A DNA stretch of 64,000 nt, from contig JAIOJX010000001.1 in assembly GCA_022376925.1 (NCBI GenBank), positions 37,294,170-37,358,169 of the forward strand, in the 5' to 3' direction. Position 1 is the stretch's first letter, and the number at the start of each line of letters is the position of its first letter. Positions 22,863 to 36,318 of the stretch are shown piece after piece. The DNA is from Tragulus kanchil. Its lineage: Eukaryota; Chordata; Mammalia; Artiodactyla; Tragulidae. Position numbers and translations under genes: made by a program. The notes under the pieces were generated by a model that ran no database searches, was not told the origin of the DNA, and saw nothing but the letters and a program-made list of their open reading frames with translations.

Positions 22863-23928
22863 TTTAAAAATATATTTGTTGACATGCATAAAGTACAAAC
22901 TCTTACATATATACCAATGAACTTTCACAAACAGCACACTTATGTAACCAGCACCAAAGACAAAGCACAGACCTCTTCCAGCGCCCAGAAGACCTTGGTG
23001 CCCCCCTCTTTAAAAAAAAAAAAAAAACAACTTTTATTTTACTTTGAACTTTTACAGAGTTTTGTTGTTTACAGATATATATGTTCCCAGATTAGTCATA
23101 TATATATATCCCCCCATCCCACCCCTCCAGACCAACACACAGCCCTTGGTGCCCTTTTGAAGTCACTTCCCCACCAAGGATGATTTCTGCTCTCACTGGC
23201 TCTTTGACTTTATAATAACTGCCTGGTGGACCATGTTAGAGACTGAGAAATCTACTGGGATCTTCTTGTTGATAGATATTTAGATTATCCCTATCTTTTG
23301 GCTGCCACAGAAATGCTGTAAAGAATATCCATGAGCATGCAAGTTTATACATGTGAGTAAAAGTGGTACTCTAGAATCTGAAAGGCAGGATTGTGGAATT
23401 GAAGTGTTCAGGGCTTTGTACGTTTTGATGGCCAATACCTTGACAACTTCGACAATGGCCTCACCAAGTCAACACATCAGTGCTACAGCCGGTGTTGAGA
23501 GGGCCATCCTTTGTCTCCTTGACCACACATGATATGTTTAAACGTATGACTTTTTGCCCATTAGACAAGTGATGAACTGTAACTCCTTATTGCTTTAACT
23601 TGCATTTCTGTAATAAATAGTGGATTTGAGCTTGTTTTTCAAATGTTTTCTAATTCTTTGTGTTTTTTGTACATATCACTTGTGATATCCTTTGCTCATT
23701 TTTCTATGTCTGTTGATCTTTTAGTTTTGGACTTGTAAGGGTTCTTTTTATGTCATGGAAATTCATCTTTTTTTTTTTCGGTTAAATGTGTTCTGGATAT
23801 TTCCCCATGTATTTTAATACTGTTTATACTGTGTTCTTTCGCATCAAGTCTATTTTATAGCTATGTTCCTCTTGTGGACTCTCTTGTCATGCCTGTATGC
23901 ATGGAGAAGCCACATGTTTTGGATCATT
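22863..23928 (-). mobile_element. Old L1 (L1ME-like) 3' region, second copy
   Basis: Repeat of 21798..22861, including the nested young L1 3' UTR piece (about 23003..23143). Confidence 0.75.
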
Positions 23929-25915
23929 TAAAGCAGCCCCAGTGCTACATATTTTATCCCATTGTCCTCAAAAGTACAAGTGCATATTTCAAATCATGCT
24001 TGCTCAATTATAGAGACACAAAACTTGGTCATCTCACCTGTAGTTGTTGGCAATGGAATTCTCAATCTGTTTGCCAGACAAGATCCAGGTGCTCTTTGAA
24101 GAAAAAAATAAGGTAGCAGGACACACCTGTCTTGAAGCTGTGGAATCTGGTATGTGCTAAAGGAAATGTGACGATGGTGTAAACACTGGTCATTCTCAGC
24201 ATCATGTCCTCAGCTGTATTCTGCTATGGCACTCAGACAGCTTAGGCACACTGGAATGTTTGGTTGCTACTTGAAAGTGTTTGGTTACACAGAAGGAGGT
24301 CTGGAAAAGTTCTGTCTGGTGTCTATAAAGGGAAATAGAGCTTCTTCTAGTACATGAAAAGATCTCTTCAATGCCTATCCATATTCTTTAGGACTATAAA
24401 AATTAGTCATATCTAAGAAATAGAACGTTTTGATAATCAAAGTTTTTGAATGTCAGGATAATATTTAGCCTATTTACACAGCCAGTTTGAAAACATCCTC
24501 AGCAATAAACAATTACAAACAATATGCTAATATATTTATTTAGCAGACATTTAATGGATGCCTACTCTGTGTCAGGTAATATTGGATGGAAGGGTAGATG
24601 AAAATCCTCATTTCCAACAGAAATGGAAGGGTGAATTAATGTGAAAGATGAATAAGATTCTCACCCACAATGTGCCTACATCTAGTAAATAGAATACATT
24701 TTCTTGCACTGATGGAAAACACATCTCTAGGAATCCAAAAGGGGCCATATTGGTTAGTTTTTAGTTAGAATTACTGAGCTAGCTTAAAAACAGTAAAACT
24801 GAATTCACCCTCATTTACTCAGTAACAGTGCCAGTTTCCTGTGTTTTTTTGTTTTCTCTCAGGAGCCCCATTATTATACTCTGTTTTCAGAAAAGGCTGG
24901 TATGAGCATTCAAGTAAGCAAAAACTATGCCTTGTATCTTGCCAAAAATGTTCTTTTTCCAAGTGTCATTGACACCTCTAGGCTATGAAATGGTGAAAAT
25001 AATCTTGGTTTAGATTGATAGGTATTTAGATGGTAGAAATAAGAGAAAATGAGGAGATGGGAGACCTTAAGTCTGCTTAAGCCCTAAGTATCCTAAGGAA
25101 TGACACATTTTTCACTGAGAAGTGTTCAGGGGTGATAATTGGCTTCCTGTGGCACACTGAACATGACTTGAGAAGAAAACGCTTCCCCTCAATTATGAAA
25201 TAGGCAGCGTTTGGTATGGTAGTTTCTAAATTAACTCAGTAAACATTTGCTCTGATAATTAGACTTCATGGAGCTTCATGCTGAGGGTACATTTTCATTT
25301 ATGTATGCAGTTTAAAAGTTTCTGAAGAGTATAGGTTTCTTGAAAAACAACTATGGATATCAGACTGATCATTTTTTTGCCTTCTCTAATCTATCCTCTC
25401 ACCTCCATCCAAACTTTGAAGTTTCAGCCCAGTGGGGAAGTTCTAAAGCAACAGTACTTCGAGGACAGCTCTGCAATTTTGAATTCCATTTCTCTGCACC
25501 CTGCCATTCCCACAGCATTCACACTTACACCACTTCTCACAACTGTTCTTTGAAAGGATCAGAGTGCCTTTCGCTTCCAAGAGTGCCCAGGAGTTATTTT
25601 TGCAAGTTAGCAGCAGTCCAGTAATTCTATCTCCTTTCCTATGGAACAGGTGCTCAAGTCTTTCAGATTCCTTTGGCCACTCTGGGTGAGTTTTCTTCCA
25701 AGACAAGAATTTTTGACTCTGGGCCCCTCCAGAAGAGCCAAACAACTTCTACAGGGGATATCCACTGTTATACTGAAAGCTTAGTTAGGAATAAAAAAAG
25801 AATCGGAGCACACAGTGAAGTGTTGGGAAGAATTAATGGGAGGTGTGAAAGAGGGGGCACCTTATAGATCATCTAGATTGTCTTTCCTTTACAACGCTAC
25901 CCTGAACCCTACCCT
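23929..25915. other. Unique intron-like sequence
   Basis: A degraded MIR-like stretch lies near 24535..24640 (GATGCCTACTCTGTGTCAGG). No exon is convincing; short frames near 25340..25745 on both strands lack splice or domain support. Confidence 0.45.
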
Positions 25916-25989
25916 AAACTACTAAGTAGCTAGTACAGAGCTAAATATATAATTCACTGTCACGTTTACTGACTTTCACAACATCCTTA

Positions 25990-26210
25990 TGAGATAGAAG
26001 GATAAGAGCCAGTATTGATTACTGCTTAAAACCATGGGCTCTGAAGTCTTGAGTTTAGAGATGTCTTAAACTAGTCTGTGAACTTGGACAAGTAACTAAC
26101 CTCTCTAAGCCATAGTTTCCTTAATCTGTAAAACAGAGAAAATAGCTTCTGTCTCATAGGATGACTTAGCGGGTTGCATGAAATAATTGATATTTGATTG
26201 CTTATCAGGG
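25990..26210 (+). mobile_element. MIR SINE fossil
   Basis: ACCATGGGCTCTGAAGTCTT, GAACTTGGACAAGTAACTAA, CTCTCTAAGCCATAGTTTCC, TTAATCTGTAAAACAGAGAA: full MIR word order. Repeated at about 27114..27334. Confidence 0.78.
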
Positions 26211-26329
26211 AGATTGCATGGAATAAGGAATCTAAAATTTTACAAGTAGATAACTCAGAAATAAACTCATTTATATATGGAGTTCTGGTATATAAAGGAA
26301 ATAGCATGACAAATCAGTGGGAAATGTAG

Positions 26330-26820
26330 AGATTGTTTAGTAAATGAAGCTGGAAAATAGTTATTCATAGGGAAAAAGATAAAAATAAATTTTATACCAT
26401 ATACAAAATCAATTGAATATAAATTTTGAAAAAAAAAAATTTTAAACTCCTAGTAGAAAATGTCAGTGAGTATCTTCTGAACTTTGGAATAAAAAATGCA
26501 GTCTGAAGACTCAAAAATAATATACATTAAAGCATGAAGAAAGACAAGTTACAAACTGGGAGAAAATATTCACAATACACAACTGACAAAAAAAATAACA
26601 TCAGCAATACATTAAGGAAGTATAATATATAATATATATAAAGAAAGCACAAGTAATCCCATAGAAAAATGGATGAAGACATGAATAGACAGGTTACAAA
26701 AAATTGCAACACAGAGGGCCAATTAACTTATGAGGAGATTCTACATCATATTAACTAGGAAAAGGAAAATCAACTCATGATAAAATACAATTTTATAGTC
26801 AGTTGGTTGTGAAAAAACTA
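26330..26820 (+). mobile_element. Old L1 ORF2 fragment
   Basis: Degraded sense L1: AGACAAGTTACAAACTGGGA, AATATTCACAATACACAACT, AATGGATGAAGACATGAATA, TATGAGGAGATTCTACATCA. All frames broken. Repeated at about 27454..27944. Confidence 0.75.
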
Positions 26821-28168
26821 AACGGTGACAATACTAAGTAACCTTACTCAAATATGGTTCCTGGAGAGAATAAAGTGCTAATCCCCCAAAGTATCCATTA
26901 CATGCAATTAACTTCTCTCCTTTGTATCTAGAAGGGTACCATTTATGCACTGTCCTTGAGAGAACTGAGGAAATTGTTGTTTTCTGTATTCTGTGGTTCA
27001 TATAAGGAGCTCCAACTGAGAAAAGCATATCATGAACTAAGTATCACCTGGAGCCAAACTACTAAGTAGTTATATATTCACTGTCACGTTTACTGACTTT
27101 CACAACATCCTTATGAGATAGAAGGATAAGAGCCAGTATTGATTACTGCTTAAAACCATGGGCTCTGAAGTCTTGAGTTTAGAGATGTCTTAAACTAGTC
27201 TGTGAACTTGGACAAGTAACTAACCTCTCTAAGCCATAGTTTCCTTAATCTGTAAAACAGAGAAAATAGCTTCTGTCTCATAGGATGACTTAGCGGGTTG
27301 CATGAAATAATTGATATTTGATTGCTTATCAGGGAGATTGCATGGAATAAGGAATCTAAAATTTTACAAGTAGATAACTCAGAAATAAACTCATTTATAT
27401 ATGGAGTTCTGGTATATAAAGGAAATAGCATGACAAATCAGTGGGAAATGTAGAGATTGTTTAGTAAATGAAGCTGGAAAATAGTTATTCATAGGGAAAA
27501 AGATAAAAATAAATTTTATACCATATACAAAATCAATTGAATATAAATTTTGAAAAAAAAAAATTTTAAACTCCTAGTAGAAAATGTCAGTGAGTATCTT
27601 CTGAACTTTGGAATAAAAAATGCAGTCTGAAGACTCAAAAATAATATACATTAAAGCATGAAGAAAGACAAGTTACAAACTGGGAGAAAATATTCACAAT
27701 ACACAACTGACAAAAAAAATAACATCAGCAATACATTAAGGAAGTATAATATATAATATATATAAAGAAAGCACAAGTAATCCCATAGAAAAATGGATGA
27801 AGACATGAATAGACAGGTTACAAAAAATTGCAACACAGAGGGCCAATTAACTTATGAGGAGATTCTACATCATATTAACTAGGAAAAGGAAAATCAACTC
27901 ATGATAAAATACAATTTTATAGTCAGTTGGTTGTGAAAAAACTAAACGGTGACAATACTAAGTAACCTTACTCAAATATGGTTCCTGGAGAGAATAAAGT
28001 GCTAATCCCCTAAAGTATCCATTACATGCAATTAACTTCTCTCCTTTGTATCTAGAAGGGTACCATTTATGCACTGTCCTTGAGAGAACTGAGGAAATTG
28101 TTGTTTTCTGTATTCTGTGGTTCATATAAGGAGCTCCAACTGAGAAAAGCATATCATGAACTAAGTAT

Positions 28169-28895
28169 CATGATTAATCTAACTGTATGCACCTGAGAGC
28201 CTCAAGGAAATGGACATAATATAAAGTATTTAGTTAACCCTGTGCTTTTGGTACAAAATAGTACTAGGTAAATGACAGTTGTCATTGTTAGCATTTCTCC
28301 TTCCTCCAGCCCCTCTTCATTTAAATTCCCATCAAGTAATCATAATTTTCATGTTGTGCCTGAGAATTAATAATTAGAACTATTAATTTACATGAGGTCT
28401 CTCCAAATGATGAGGGATGATGTTCAAATTTTAATAGTTCCTGAGTTTTCAACCTTTTATAAATCCATTAGACCTCTTTCATTGAATTATGCTTTTTTTC
28501 TAATTATCAGAGTACTCTACACATGTACTTCTAGGGTGTTACCAATCACAAAAAGCTTTAACCTCTGCATATTATGACTTTGGTACTCAAAATCATAATA
28601 GTAATTTAATATAATAGCAGCAGATGGTACTGAATTAGGGCACTCTGCTAGAAGATTATAGTATGTGATGAATGCATAGTTAGAAATAAAAATTTTGCTC
28701 TTGGTCTGGATCTGTAAGTCTGTTAGCTATGATTGTTAATTAGATTTTATGTTGTAGCTTCTTTTCATGCCCTGCCACAAACATTTCTCTTTTCCCACTA
28801 GCAAAAGAGCTGACTATAACTTCTTAGGAGAACAAGTTTTTAATGTCACAACGAGAGTAAAAATGACTTGGAGTTGGCTGTCTGATCTCAGAGTG
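28169..28895. other. Unique intron-like sequence
   Basis: AT-rich, no gene or repeat recognised. Confidence 0.4.
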
Positions 28896-29870
28896 TTTTT
28901 TTTTTTTTTTTAATTCTTTATTTTAAAGGTTTTACAGAGTTTTGTTCACAGACATGTATGTTCCCAGATCAGTCATATGCATATCCATGGTCCCCACCCC
29001 CCCAGGTCCCCCCATCCCACCCGTCCGGACCATCGCCCCATGCCATTGTGAGCACTCCTATTCCCTTAGCACAATGACAATAGCTATCTTTTCCACACAT
29101 GACAGTATAGGTTTCCATGTTACTCCCTCCATGCCTTCCCCTCCCTATTTCTTCCCCACAGTGTCCCTATGTCTATGCTCTGTCTGTTTTTCCATGAGTT
29201 CCCTGCATGTGTTATCAAGACCATCCTACTAGATTCCATATATGTGTGTTAGTATACTGTATTTGTCTTTCTCTTTTTGACTTACTTCATTTTTTATGAT
29301 AGGTTCTAGAGCCAGCCACTTCATTAGGACTGAGTCTTCTGCATTTCTTTTAACAGCTGAGTAGTATTCCATTTTATATATGTACCAGAGCTTCTGTATC
29401 CATTCACTCGTTGATGGACATCTAGGTTGCTTCCATGTTCTAGCTATTGTATAGAGAGCTGCAATGAACATTGGGGTACAGGTGCTTCTTTCAGTTTTGA
29501 TTTCATCAGGATATAAGCCTAATAGTGGGATTTCTGGGTCATAGGGTGCTTCTATTTTTAGTTTTTTAAGTACTCTCCATACTGTCTTCCATAGAGGCTG
29601 TATCCATTTACATTCCCACCAGCAATGCAAGAGGGTTCCCTTTTCTCTGCACCCTCTCCAGCATTTATTGTCTGCAGATTTGTTGATGATGGCCATTCTG
29701 ACGGGTGTGAGGTGGTGTCTCATTGTAGTTTTAATTTGCATTTCTCTAATAATAAGCGAGGTTGAGCATCGTTTCATGTGCTTTTGGGCCATCTGTATGT
29801 CCTCTTTGGAGAGGCGTCTCTTTAGATCTTTTTCCCATTTTTTGATTGGGTTGTTCGTTTTTCCTGTGTC
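28896..29870 (-). mobile_element. Young LINE-1, 5'-truncated
   Basis: Antisense L1 of about 975 bp: poly-T (28896..28911) as the reverse of its poly-A tail, 3' UTR to 29228, then the ORF2 C-terminal region up to about 29870. A weak, imperfect flanking repeat (TCTCAGAGTGTTTTT / TCTCAGCATGTTTTT) may be the target-site duplication. The intact tail and open frame mark it as a relatively recent insertion. Confidence 0.9.
29229..29792 (-). pseudogene. L1 ORF2 C-terminal fragment (open frame)
   Basis: 187 codons without a stop, corresponding to the C-terminal end of L1 ORF2p (the cysteine-containing region past the reverse transcriptase). Recognisable words: [68 protein letters not shown]. No endonuclease or RT domain remains because of 5' truncation, so it is a dead fragment, not a working gene. 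Confidence 0.9.
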
Positions 29871-30164
29871 TCAGCATGTTTTTAAGGCAGAAAGTTTAGT
29901 GCAGGAAAAGGAAAATGGAAGGACTAGCAGAAGGTGAAATTGTATGAAAGAAAATGTCAGGGTAAGAAAGACAGGGTCGTAGAGGAGTGAAAATCAGGAA
30001 TGGGAAGTTTAAGCTTTTTTTTTTTTTTAAGTTGGAGTTTAAGCTTTTTGCCTTCATATCATTAATTGACCTTAGAAAGTTACTTATTTCCTCTGTCTTC
30101 ATTTTCTGGGACAAAGTGAAGCTATAAAGCTATATGTCTCTTCAAGTATGGGCATCTTAAACAA
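29871..30164. other. Unique spacer
   Basis: Short intron-like sequence with a T-run at 30016..30028. Nothing else seen. Confidence 0.4.
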
Positions 30165-31300
30165 AACAAATAGGGGAATTTATACTTCCAGGAAACTGGA
30201 ATAGACACAGTATTCCTCCCATTAAGTACAACTAACACTCTGGATATTTTATATTAAAAATTAATAATAAGACTGAAAGACAAAGAGAAGGCAGACTGTC
30301 TATGGACCTTGAGATCTGAAAAGTGACATGGTAGTGTGTTCCATGGGTTTTCTTTTTACTTCATATATCTCACACTTGGAGCTGAAGAAGTTGGCAACCC
30401 ATAAACAGAAATGGGTATAGACCCAAAAAGATTCAGACAAAAACCTGCTCTCTCTAGCCAAAGGACCATGAGCGAACAGTCTAGTAAGATAGAAAACTTA
30501 TAGATAATATAGCTTAAGTGCTCTGCTCCAACTGAACAGCACAGAAGAAACTGGCACTATTCCCACCCACTCCTAGCCAAGAGGGGAACCTGGATTTCCA
30601 TCTGCCACAAGGCTCTAATGAGGCACTTCAATGCATTTGTGGGGACTCCTGCCAGAGTAGTGTCAGAGAAGACAAGGTACCTAGCTGGAACTTTCATTTC
30701 CATTGGCCAGCAAGAAACCATTCTCTCCAACTTTTTTTTTAGGGTAAACCATCTAGGGAGCTTGAACTTCTACTTTTCTCTGACAATTGAAAATTAAAAG
30801 ATCGCTCCTCCTCACTGTTGTGGTGTCAGAGATGGTGATAGAAATTCATGACTGTCATCATTACCCAAGAATAGCAAGGTCACCCCAGCAGGTGTCAGTG
30901 GAGACCACATGCAGAGCTAGAACTAAGACCCCTGCCCATCAGTAATGGGAAGACCACATCCCTCAGATGTCAGTGGAGGCTAGTGGGGAACCTGGTCTTC
31001 TACTTCTACTGAGCAGTAATGAGGCAATACCTCCTCAACCCTGCTATAATGATATTAAACAATGCCAACTAAAACAGAAAGTTTAAATAAGATACAAAGT
31101 CTCATAGCATAATGTGCAAAATCTATAGGTTTCAACTAAAAGTCACTCATACCAAGAACCATGAAGACTTCAAACTGAATGTAAAACAACTATCAATAGA
31201 TGCAAACACTGAGATAACAGAGATGTTAGAATTACCTGATAAAGATTTCAAAGCAACCATAATAAAAAAAAATCTTTCAATGAGAAATTATGAACATGAT
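30165..31300 (+). mobile_element. Old L1M 5' UTR / ORF1-proximal region
   Basis: Sense old L1 5' region: GGAAACTGGAATAGACACAG, AGACTGAAAGACAAAGAGAA, AGGGGAACCTGGATTTCCAT, and near the end CAATAGATGCAAACACTGAG, GAATTACCTGATAAAGATTT, which are words I associate with L1M elements ahead of ORF1. Diverged, no frame. Confidence 0.6.
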
Positions 31301-33432
31301 GTCAGATGGTTTATAAGCATTTTCTCATTCTGTAGGTTGTCTGTTTCATTTTGCTGATTATTTCTTTTGCTGTGCAGAGGATTTCTAGTCTGATGCAATC
31401 TCATTTATTTTTTCCTTTGTCATTTATGTTTTTTGATGTCATAGCCAAAAATTTGTAACTAAGATCAATGTGAAGGAGTTCTTTTCCTATATTTTATTTG
31501 TTCATTTTCTAAGAATTTTTACTTTTAATCATGCATAGTTATTAAATTTTACCAATGCTTTTTCTGGTTACAATAATTGTATAGTTTTGCTCTTTTAGTC
31601 TAGTGATGTCTTAAGTTACATTGATTGATTTTATGGTGTTGAGTCATCCTTGCTTTCCTTGTGTTTTTGTCTAATACTTTAATAGTTTCAGGTCGTGGAT
31701 TTTGCTCTTTAATCCATTTTAAATTAATTTTGTGAAAGATGTAAGATAAGTTTGCAGTTTCATTCTTTTGCATGTTCCATTTTCCCAGCACCACTTATTG
31801 AAAAGACTAGTCTTTCCCCATTGAAATTACTGGCTATTTTGTCAAGCATTAGTTGACCATAGATTCAGGGATATTTCTGAGCTCTAGATTCTGTTCCATT
31901 AGTCTATGTGTTTGTTTATATGAAAATACCACACTGTTTTGATTACTATAGCTTTGTAATATAGTTTGAAATCAGAAAGTGTAACGCTTCCAGCTTTGTT
32001 CTTCTTTCCCAGAATTGCTTTGGCTATTCGAAGTTTATTGGTTCCATAGAAATTTTATGATTGTTTTTTCTATTTTTGTAAAAAATGCCATTGAAATTTT
32101 GATAGGGATTGCATTGAATCTATAGATACTTTAGTAAGTCTGGATGTTTAAAAAATATTAACTCTTATGATCCATAAATACAGGATAACTTTCCATTTCT
32201 GTCTTTCTCAATTTATTTCACAATGTCTTACATTTTTTGGTAGATAGATCTTTCATTTCATTGGTTCAGTTTATTCCTAAGTATTTTAATTATTTTTGAT
32301 GCTATTAAAACAACTATCAATAGATGCAAACACTGAGATAACAGAGATGTTAGAATTACCTGATAAAGATTTCAAAGCAACCATAATAAAAAAAAATCTT
32401 TCAATGAGAAATTATGAACATGATGTCAGATGGTTTATAAGCATTTTCTCATTCTGTAGGTTGTCTGTTTCATTTTGCTGATTATTTCTTTTGCTGTGCA
32501 GAGGATTTCTAGTCTGATGCAATCTCATTTATTTTTTCCTTTGTCATTTATGTTTTTTGATGTCATAGCCAAAAATTTGTAACTAAGATCAATGTGAAGG
32601 AGTTCTTTTCCTATATTTTATTTGTTCATTTTCTAAGAATTTTTACTTTTAATCATGCATAGTTATTAAATTTTACCAATGCTTTTTCTGGTTACAATAA
32701 TTGTATAGTTTTGCTCTTTTAGTCTAGTGATGTCTTAAGTTACATTGATTGATTTTATGGTGTTGAGTCATCCTTGCTTTCCTTGTGTTTTTGTCTAATA
32801 CTTTAATAGTTTCAGGTCGTGGATTTTGCTCTTTAATCCATTTTAAATTAATTTTGTGAAAGATGTAAGATAAGTTTGCAGTTTCATTCTTTTGCATGTT
32901 CCATTTTCCCAGCACCACTTATTGAAAAGACTAGTCTTTCCCCATTGAAATTACTGGCTATTTTGTCAAGCATTAGTTGACCATAGATTCAGGGATATTT
33001 CTGAGCTCTAGATTCTGTTCCATTAGTCTATGTGTTTGTTTATATGAAAATACCACACTGTTTTGATTACTATAGCTTTGTAATATAGTTTGAAATCAGA
33101 AAGTGTAACGCTTCCAGCTTTGTTCTTCTTTCCCAGAATTGCTTTGGCTATTCGAAGTTTATTGGTTCCATAGAAATTTTATGATTGTTTTTTCTATTTT
33201 TGTAAAAAATGCCATTGAAATTTTGATAGGGATTGCATTGAATCTATAGATACTTTAGTAAGTCTGGATGTTTAAAAAATATTAACTCTTATGATCCATA
33301 AATACAGGATAACTTTCCATTTCTGTCTTTCTCAATTTATTTCACAATGTCTTACATTTTTTGGTAGATAGATCTTTCATTTCATTGGTTCAGTTTATTC
33401 CTAAGTATTTTAATTATTTTTTGATGCTATTA
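31186..33432. repeat. Tandem direct duplication 8 (likely false duplication)
   Basis: 31186..~32308 recurs at about 32309..33432 (offset 1124). It starts inside the sense L1M 5' part and ends inside the antisense L1. The only difference noticed is a T-run (ATTATTTTTGATG versus ATTATTTTTTGATG) at the end. Confidence 0.93.
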
Positions 33433-33602
33433 CAAATAGGATTATTTTCTTTATTTTTTTTCAGATATTTCATTGTTAGTATATAGAAATGCAACTGATT
33501 TTTGTCTGTTGATTTTGTATCCTGCAACTTTACTGAATTCATATATTAATTCTAACTGTTTTGGTGGAATCTTTAGGGTTTTCTATATATAAGATCATGT
33601 CA

Positions 33603-33953
33603 TCAACAAATAGAGACAGTTTTATTTATTCCTTTCTGATTTGGAGGCCTTTCTTTCTTATCTGCCCTGGCTAGGATGTCTACTAGTATGGTGAATAGGA
33701 GTGGTGAGAGTAGACATTGTTGTCTTGTTCCTGGTCTTAGAGGGAAAGCTTTCAGCTTTTCACTGTTGAGTATGTTATTAGCTATGGGCTGGTCATAAAT
33801 GACTTCTATTGTGCTGAAGTATGTTCCTTTTATACCCAATTTGTTGAGAGCTTTCATAATGAAAGATGTTGGATTTTTGTCAAATACTGTTTCTATATCT
33901 GTTGAGATGATTATATGATTTTTGTCTTTCATTCTATTAATGTGAAGTATCAC
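33603..33953 (-). pseudogene. L1 ORF2 reverse transcriptase fragment
   Basis: 116 codons aligning in pattern with the L1 RT region: [10 protein letters not shown] (diverged form of the motif A block), [16 protein letters not shown], and [20 protein letters not shown], typical of the L1 RT motif B block. The catalytic YADD motif is not in this open piece. Flanked by stops and frameshifts, inactive. Confidence 0.85.
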
Positions 33954-34477
33954 ATTTTTTGATTAGTATATATTGAATCATTGTTGTATCCTAGGGACAA
34001 ATACCCAATGGGCATGGTGTATGATTCTTTTAATGTTCTGTTGAATTCAGTTTACTAATATTTTGTTGAGAGTTTTTACATCTACATTCACCAGGAATAT
34101 TCGCCTGTAGTTTTCTTTTCTTGTAGTATATTTACTAGCTTTAGTATCAGGGCAGTGCTAGCCTTGTAAAATTAATCTGGAAATGTCCCCTCTTATTCTA
34201 TTTTTTGGAAGAGTTTGAGAATAATTAGCATTAATTCTTACATAAATGTTTGGTAGAATTCATCTGTGAAGCTATCTAGTCTTGGCCTTTTCTTTGCGGA
34301 GAGTTTTTTGATTACTGATCCAATCCCCATATTTGTTATTGGTCTGTTCTGATTTTCTATTACTTCATGATTCAGTATTAGTAGGGTGTACATTTACAGG
34401 AATTTATTCATTTATTCTAAGTTGTCTAATTTGTTGGCATCACTTGTAAAAAATGCCTCCTCATTCGTATCTTTTTC

Positions 34478-34743
34478 TTTTTTTTTTTTTTTTGACCACT
34501 TTTATTACTCTTTTGTTTATTTCCATCTTTGTTCTTTGGCCTGTGTGAGCCTCCCACTGCAGTGGCCTCTCCTGTACCAGAGCACCGACTCTGGGTGCAT
34601 GCGCTCCAGAGCGCCAGCTCGCAACTGGACACACCGGCCCAGCTGCTCCAAGGTACACAGCATCCTCCTGTGCCAGGGATCGAACTGACGCCCCCTGCAG
34701 TGCAAGGCAGACTCTTCACACACTGGACCACCAGGAAAGCCCT
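34478..34743 (-). mobile_element. CHR-like tRNA-derived SINE in old L1
   Basis: Antisense: T-run tail, GACCACTTTTATTACTC, GAGCCTCCCACTGCAGTGGC, GCATGCGCTCCAGAGCGCC, box B region (CAGGGATCGAACTGACG), CCACCAGGAAAGCCC end. Imperfect flanking repeat TTCGTATCTTT / TTCATATCTTT. It lacks the C-rich segment of the 20482 copy. Confidence 0.87.
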
Positions 34744-35555
34744 CTTTCATATCTTTATTTGAGTCCTCTTTTACTTAGTCTAGCTGGAAATTTGTCAATT
34801 TGGTTTATATTTCAAAAACCCTACTCTTAGTTTCATTGATCTTCTCTATTGTTTCTCTATTCTATATTTATTTCTGCTCTGGTCTTGCTATCTACTTTCC
34901 ACTTACTTTCTGCTGACTTGGAGCTTAGTTTGTTGTTTTTCTAGTTCTTGAAGTGTTTTCTAGTTCTTGAAGTGTAAACTTAGGATGTCTATTTGAGGCC
35001 TTTTCTCTTAATGTAGACATGTAGCACTATAAACTTTCCTCTTAGTGGAAATCTTCATTTCAAGATATTTTTGTATTTCCCTTTTGATTTCATTTTTGAC
35101 CCATTTGTTGTTTAGGAGTGCCTTGCTTACTTTACATAGATTTGTGTATTGTTTTTGTTTTCTTTTGTTGTTTTTTAGGGGAGTGCCTTTTTTCTTACTT
35201 TACATAGATTTACTAGCTTTAGTATCAGGGCAGTGCTAGCCTTGTAAAATTAATCTGGAAATGTCCCCTCTTATTCTATTTTTTGGAAGAGTTTGAGAAT
35301 AATTAGCATTAATTCTTACATAAATGTTTGGTAGAATTCATCTGTGAAGCTATCTAGTCTTGGCCTTTTCTTTGCGGAGAGTTTTTTGATTACTGATCCA
35401 ATCCCCATATTTGTTATTGGTCTGTTCTGATTTTCTATTACTTCATGATTCAGTATTAGTAGGGTGTACATTTACAGGAATTTATTCATTTATTCTAAGT
35501 TGTCTAATTTGTTGGCATCACTTGTAAAAAATGCCTCCTCATTCGTATCTTTTTC

Positions 35556-35821
35556 TTTTTTTTTTTTTTTTGACCACTTTTATTACTCTTTTGTTTATTT
35601 CCATCTTTGTTCTTTGGCCTGTGTGAGCCTCCCACTGCAGTGGCCTCTCCTGTACCAGAGCACCGACTCTGGGTGCATGCGCTCCAGAGCGCCAGCTCGC
35701 AACTGGACACACCGGCCCAGCTGCTCCAAGGTACACAGCATCCTCCTGTGCCAGGGATCGAACTGACGCCCCCTGCAGTGCAAGGCAGACTCTTCACACA
35801 CTGGACCACCAGGAAAGCCCT
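35556..35821 (-). mobile_element. CHR-like SINE (second copy of 34478..34743)
   Basis: Identical insertion repeated by tandem duplication 9. Confidence 0.87.
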
Positions 35822-36318
35822 CTTTCATATCTTTATTTGAGTCCTCTTTTACTTAGTCTAGCTGGAAATTTGTCAATTTGGTTTATATTTCAAAAACCCT
35901 ACTCTTAGTTTCATTGATCTTCTCTATTGTTTCTCTATTCTATATTTATTTCTGCTCTGGTCTTGCTATCTACTTTCCACTTACTTTCTGCTGACTTGGA
36001 GCTTAGTTTGTTGTTTTTCTAGTTCTTGAAGTGTTTTCTAGTTCTTGAAGTGTAAACTTAGGATGTCTATTTGAGGCCTTTTCTCTTAATGTAGACATGT
36101 AGCACTATAAACTTTCCTCTTAGTGGAAATCTTCATTTCAAGATATTTTTGTATTTCCCTTTTGATTTCATTTTTGACCCATTTGTTGTTTAGGAGTGCC
36201 TTGCTTACTTTACATAGATTTGTGTATTGTTTTTGTTTTCTTTCTGTTGTTAGTTTCTATTTTCATACCACTGTGGTTGGAAAAGATACTTAGTATGATT
36301 TCAGTCTTTTAAAATTTT

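Larger units (their letters stand above)
21798..23928. repeat. Tandem direct duplication 6 (likely false duplication)
   Basis: 21798..~22861 recurs at about 22863..23928 (offset 1065). The main difference is the length of an A-run (longer at about 21947 than at about 23011). The junction is the short homology GGATCATTTAAA. Confidence 0.93.
25916..28168. repeat. Tandem direct duplication 7 (likely false duplication)
   Basis: 25916..~27044 recurs at 27056..~28168 (offset 1124 in the body). The second copy's start is shortened (AAGTAGTTATATATTCACTG versus AAGTAGCTAGTACAGAGC...). One clear substitution is seen in the body (CCCCCAAAGTATCC versus CCCCTAAAGTATCC), otherwise identical. Confidence 0.93.
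34134..36246. repeat. Tandem direct duplication 9 (likely false duplication)
   Basis: 34134..~35170 recurs at 35212..~36246 (offset 1078). The junction 35165..35212 is patchy: GAGTGCCTTTTTTCTTACTTTACATAGATTT repeats words from 35116..35140 with errors. Contains the SINE, so the SINE insertion appears twice. Confidence 0.93.
31310..36318 (-). mobile_element. Old L1 (ORF2 body), degraded
   Basis: Antisense L1 running from the ORF2 3' half (about 31310) through the RT region (33603..33953) to the region after the endonuclease (about 36300, GTGGTTGGAAAAGATACTTA). It contains duplications 8 and 9, so its true length is about 2.8 kb. A CHR-like SINE is inserted at 34478..34743. Confidence 0.8.

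Noticed and set aside
29229..29792. Functional reverse transcriptase gene
   Set aside because: Only the C-terminal end of L1 ORF2 is present; the endonuclease and catalytic RT parts are missing.
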